DNA of 46,126 nucleotides from Novosphingobium capsulatum (GTDB lineage Bacteria; Pseudomonadota; Alphaproteobacteria; Sphingomonadales; Sphingomonadaceae): NCBI GenBank assembly GCA_015661825.1, contig DQVI01000026.1, forward strand, positions 1 through 46,126. The letters run 5' to 3'. The notes under the pieces are model-generated. The model had not been told where the DNA came from and made no database searches. It saw only the letters and a list, made by a program, of their open reading frames with translations. The stretch's first letter is position 1. Every line of letters starts with the position of its first letter. Positions 44,641 through 46,126 of the stretch are shown in pieces. The translations under genes and the position numbers were made by a program.

Positions 44641-45061
44641 GCCGCTTCGCCTGTTCGGCGACCAGCGCCGCAAGGACGAAGCCGCCGATCAGGCCGACAT
44701 GCTCGAAAAAGGCATTGGTCGCCATGAACCGTTCCTGCCCGGCGGGCATTCTCCAGAAGGCATTGGCGGTAAAGGCGGCCAGCAGCGTGAACACGCCCAG
44801 CATCCCGGCACCCAGCCAGACCAGCCGTCCCGACAGGATCAGTACCGGTCCGGCAAGCTCGATCGCGATGGTGAGCGCCGCCCACAATGCTGGCGGGCTC
44901 ATTCCGAAATGGGCCTGCTCCACGACCGCGCCGGGCCAGTTTGCAAGCTTGACCATGCCGCCCAGCAGATAGGCGCCGACCAGAAACAGCCGCGCGATGA
45001 ACCAGGTCGGCGGCCAGTCGAGAACGGCATCGACGAAACGTGGATCACGGGGGGCGGACAT
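44633..45061 (-). CDS. DoxX-family membrane protein
   Basis: The 142-residue protein has four predicted membrane helices with the DoxX pattern: FIARLFLVGAYLLGGMVKLANWPGAV, then PPALWAALTIAIELAGPVLILSGRLVWLGAGMLGVFTLLAAF and a final NAFFEHVGLIGGFVLAAL helix. Such proteins are quinone- or redox-associated and often accompany detoxification genes. ATG 45061 is chosen; a GTG two codons earlier overlaps the VOC stop. The 8-base overlap with the porin start supports co-translation. Confidence 0.88.
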   Translation of the reverse strand: MSAPRDPRFVDAVLDWPPTWFIARLFLVGAYLLGGMVKLANWPGAVVEQAHFGMSPPALWAALTIAIELAGPVLILSGRLVWLGAGMLGVFTLLAAFTANAFWRMPAGQERFMATNAFFEHVGLIGGFVLAALVAEQAKRRG

Positions 45062-45063
45062 GG

Positions 45064-45963
45064 TCACTTCGCCACACTGGAATGAATTTCCGCGATATAA
45101 CCGCCGGGAAAACGGACAATCGCGCTCTGGCGGGCGCCGACCGTGACCGGCTGGACGAGCGTCTCGACCCCGGCGGCTGTCGCCCTCGCCAGCGTCGCGG
45201 CAAGATCCGGTACGTCATAGCCCGTCATGTCGCGGCCATAGGGCCAGGGAAGCTGGCCATCGGTGACGAACACGACCATCTTGCCATAGCCGCTATCGAT
45301 TGCGACCCGGCGGATCGTCTTGTCAGGCTGGCCGATTTCCGCGCCCGAGGCGGACCTGTCGTCGGAAACGATCCTGCCGTGCGCGAAGCCTGTCCAGTCG
45401 CGGATGAAGCTGTCGGATACATCGCTTGTCAGGTAGATCCGGTTTTCCGGCACGGTGGCGAGCGGCGCATAGTTCGGCTTGGCGGTGTGCCAGTAGATCT
45501 GCATGTTGACCCCGCCGGGCCACTGGATCACCGAATCCCGGCCGATCGGATCGGGAAAGGTCGCGATGCGCCGGACAGCGCCGTGTCTGACCGCAGAGGC
45601 AACGGCGGCATCAATGTCCGTCACCAGATAGCCGGTACGCTCGTCGCCGAAGGGGTAGGGGATCGGGGTCTTGAAGCCGAAGACCGAGACCGTGCCCACC
45701 GGGGTCAGCGCGAGTTGCGACTTGGTCAGGCTTTTGGTGGGCGTGACCTGGAACTCGCCCTGTTTGCTGGTCGTGCCGCCGAAAGTGGCGACGAAGCTGG
45801 CAACGAAGGCGTCGAACCGGTCTTCAGGTACATAGACATGGGTCGTGTCATATTGCGGGCCGACCGAATAATCGGTCGTTGCCGCCTCGCGGGCCATGAG
45901 GGGTGAGGCGGCCGGGCCCGTGACGACCAGTGCGGCAGCGATGAGAAAGGCGAAACGCTTCAT
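45064..45963 (-). CDS. Exported two-domain VOC (glyoxalase-like) protein
   Basis: The 299-residue protein has a signal peptide (MKRFAFLIAAALVVTGPAAS, cleavage near MAREA). Two vicinal-oxygen-chelate-like halves follow: YDTTHVYVPEDRFDAFVASFVATF...GVNMQIYWH and DMTGYDVPDLAATLARATAAG...GGYIAEIH. It therefore appears periplasmic, unlike most VOC enzymes. The true start at 45963 has GGAG upstream; a longer in-frame reading through the palindromic repeat at 45993 is rejected. It is the first gene of the operon with DoxX, porin and DUF1275. A role in dealing with an electrophilic or aromatic periplasmic compound is inference. Confidence 0.85.
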   Translation of the reverse strand: MKRFAFLIAAALVVTGPAASPLMAREAATTDYSVGPQYDTTHVYVPEDRFDAFVASFVATFGGTTSKQGEFQVTPTKSLTKSQLALTPVGTVSVFGFKTPIPYPFGDERTGYLVTDIDAAVASAVRHGAVRRIATFPDPIGRDSVIQWPGGVNMQIYWHTAKPNYAPLATVPENRIYLTSDVSDSFIRDWTGFAHGRIVSDDRSASGAEIGQPDKTIRRVAIDSGYGKMVVFVTDGQLPWPYGRDMTGYDVPDLAATLARATAAGVETLVQPVTVGARQSAIVRFPGGYIAEIHSSVAK

Positions 45964-45989
45964 GGGAAATCTCCTGATCCCGAATTCGC

Positions 45990-46126
45990 TCAGAGCCCGA
46001 CCCAAAAGTCCTTCGGGTCGGTTTGGCGGGCCTTTTGCGCCACCACGGCGTCGGCTGTTCGCCACGATGCTTCCAGCATCGCTGGGCTCTCAGCCTCCTT
46101 GTGGTGACCCAAAATCCCTCGCCAAA
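45990..46126 (-). CDS. Possible C-terminal fragment of a gene entering from the right
   Basis: A 45-codon minus frame opens at the window edge and ends with TGA at 45992-45990. It reads ...HHKEAESPAMLEASWRTADA and then VVAQKARQTDPKDFWVGL, partly through palindromic repeat copy 2. The composition is protein-like, but the last nine residues are repeat-encoded and also appear with changes at copy 1. It may be a genuine gene end or only repeat-related sequence. Confidence 0.3.
   Translation of the reverse strand, partial: WRGILGHHKEAESPAMLEASWRTADAVVAQKARQTDPKDFWVGL
45993..46020. repeat. Palindromic repeat copy 2
   Basis: GAGCCCGACCCAAAAGTCCT continues as TCGGGTCGG. It matches copy 1 at 42393 except for three substitutions and loss of the outer right arm. 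The inner stem CCGACCC/GGGTCGG is perfect. It lies 30 bases upstream of the VOC gene start, in the same orientation as copy 1. Confidence 0.6.

Overview
The window looks like an accessory-rich chromosomal or large-plasmid segment of a high-GC alphaproteobacterium of the family Sphingomonadaceae (Novosphingobium/Sphingobium type). The clues are two large TonB-dependent receptors of sphingomonad style, ATGA-type gene overlaps, many LysR regulators with small catabolic operons, a MetA-like outer-membrane channel and GC-rich intergenic stem-loops. The family assignment is inference from protein style. No rRNA, tRNA or CRISPR array was recognised.

Layout. (1) 1-6430, minus strand: an apparent scavenging operon read as class II aldolase, NitT/TauT-type lipoprotein solute-binding protein, TonB receptor, NtaA/SnaA/DszA-type flavin monooxygenase and, at the left edge, a short ORF overlapping the start of a membrane protein that could be the missing ABC permease. 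(2) 6431-10389: stem-loops, then a second TonB receptor followed by a small exported protein. (3) 10695-11640: decayed IS21 (istB) and IS1380 transposase remnants. (4) 11658-16805: a LysR gene divergent from an acyl-CoA ligase, MetA-like channel and thiolase set. (5) 16831-17143: remnants of a haloacid-dehalogenase-like gene and an IS1595 transposase. (6) 17233-25384: a MacB-type efflux system (TolC, permease, ATPase, HlyD) divergent from an NtrC-like response regulator and a histidine kinase; the regulator's AAA+ domain has lost the residues expected for sigma-54 activation. (7) 25433-27879: an HU-tail remnant and katG. (8) 28347-32439: a three-gene molybdenum hydroxylase operon (tri-haem cytochrome c, 2Fe-2S subunit, Mo subunit), convergent with a LysR gene that is itself divergent from an MFS exporter. 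(9) 34912-39308: LysR, old-yellow-enzyme reductase, fluoroacetate-dehalogenase-like hydrolase and FAH-family hydrolase. (10) 39372-42335: an orphan beta-propeller histidine kinase. (11) 42549-45963: a VOC protein, DoxX, alginate-export-type porin and DUF1275 operon, bracketed by two direct copies of a palindromic repeat.

How it works together. The window reads as a set of small uptake, activation and detoxification modules, each with its own regulator. The strongest new regulatory observation is that the same 17-bp palindrome (GTTGC-N7-GCAAC) lies just upstream of the LysR gene at 34912 and again, inside a perfect 16-bp inverted repeat, just upstream of the old-yellow-enzyme gene at 36007. 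This gives a testable LysR regulon. The most unusual protein is the degenerate NtrC-like regulator at 22942, whose gene starts among GGACA/TGTCC palindromes next to the divergent efflux operon.
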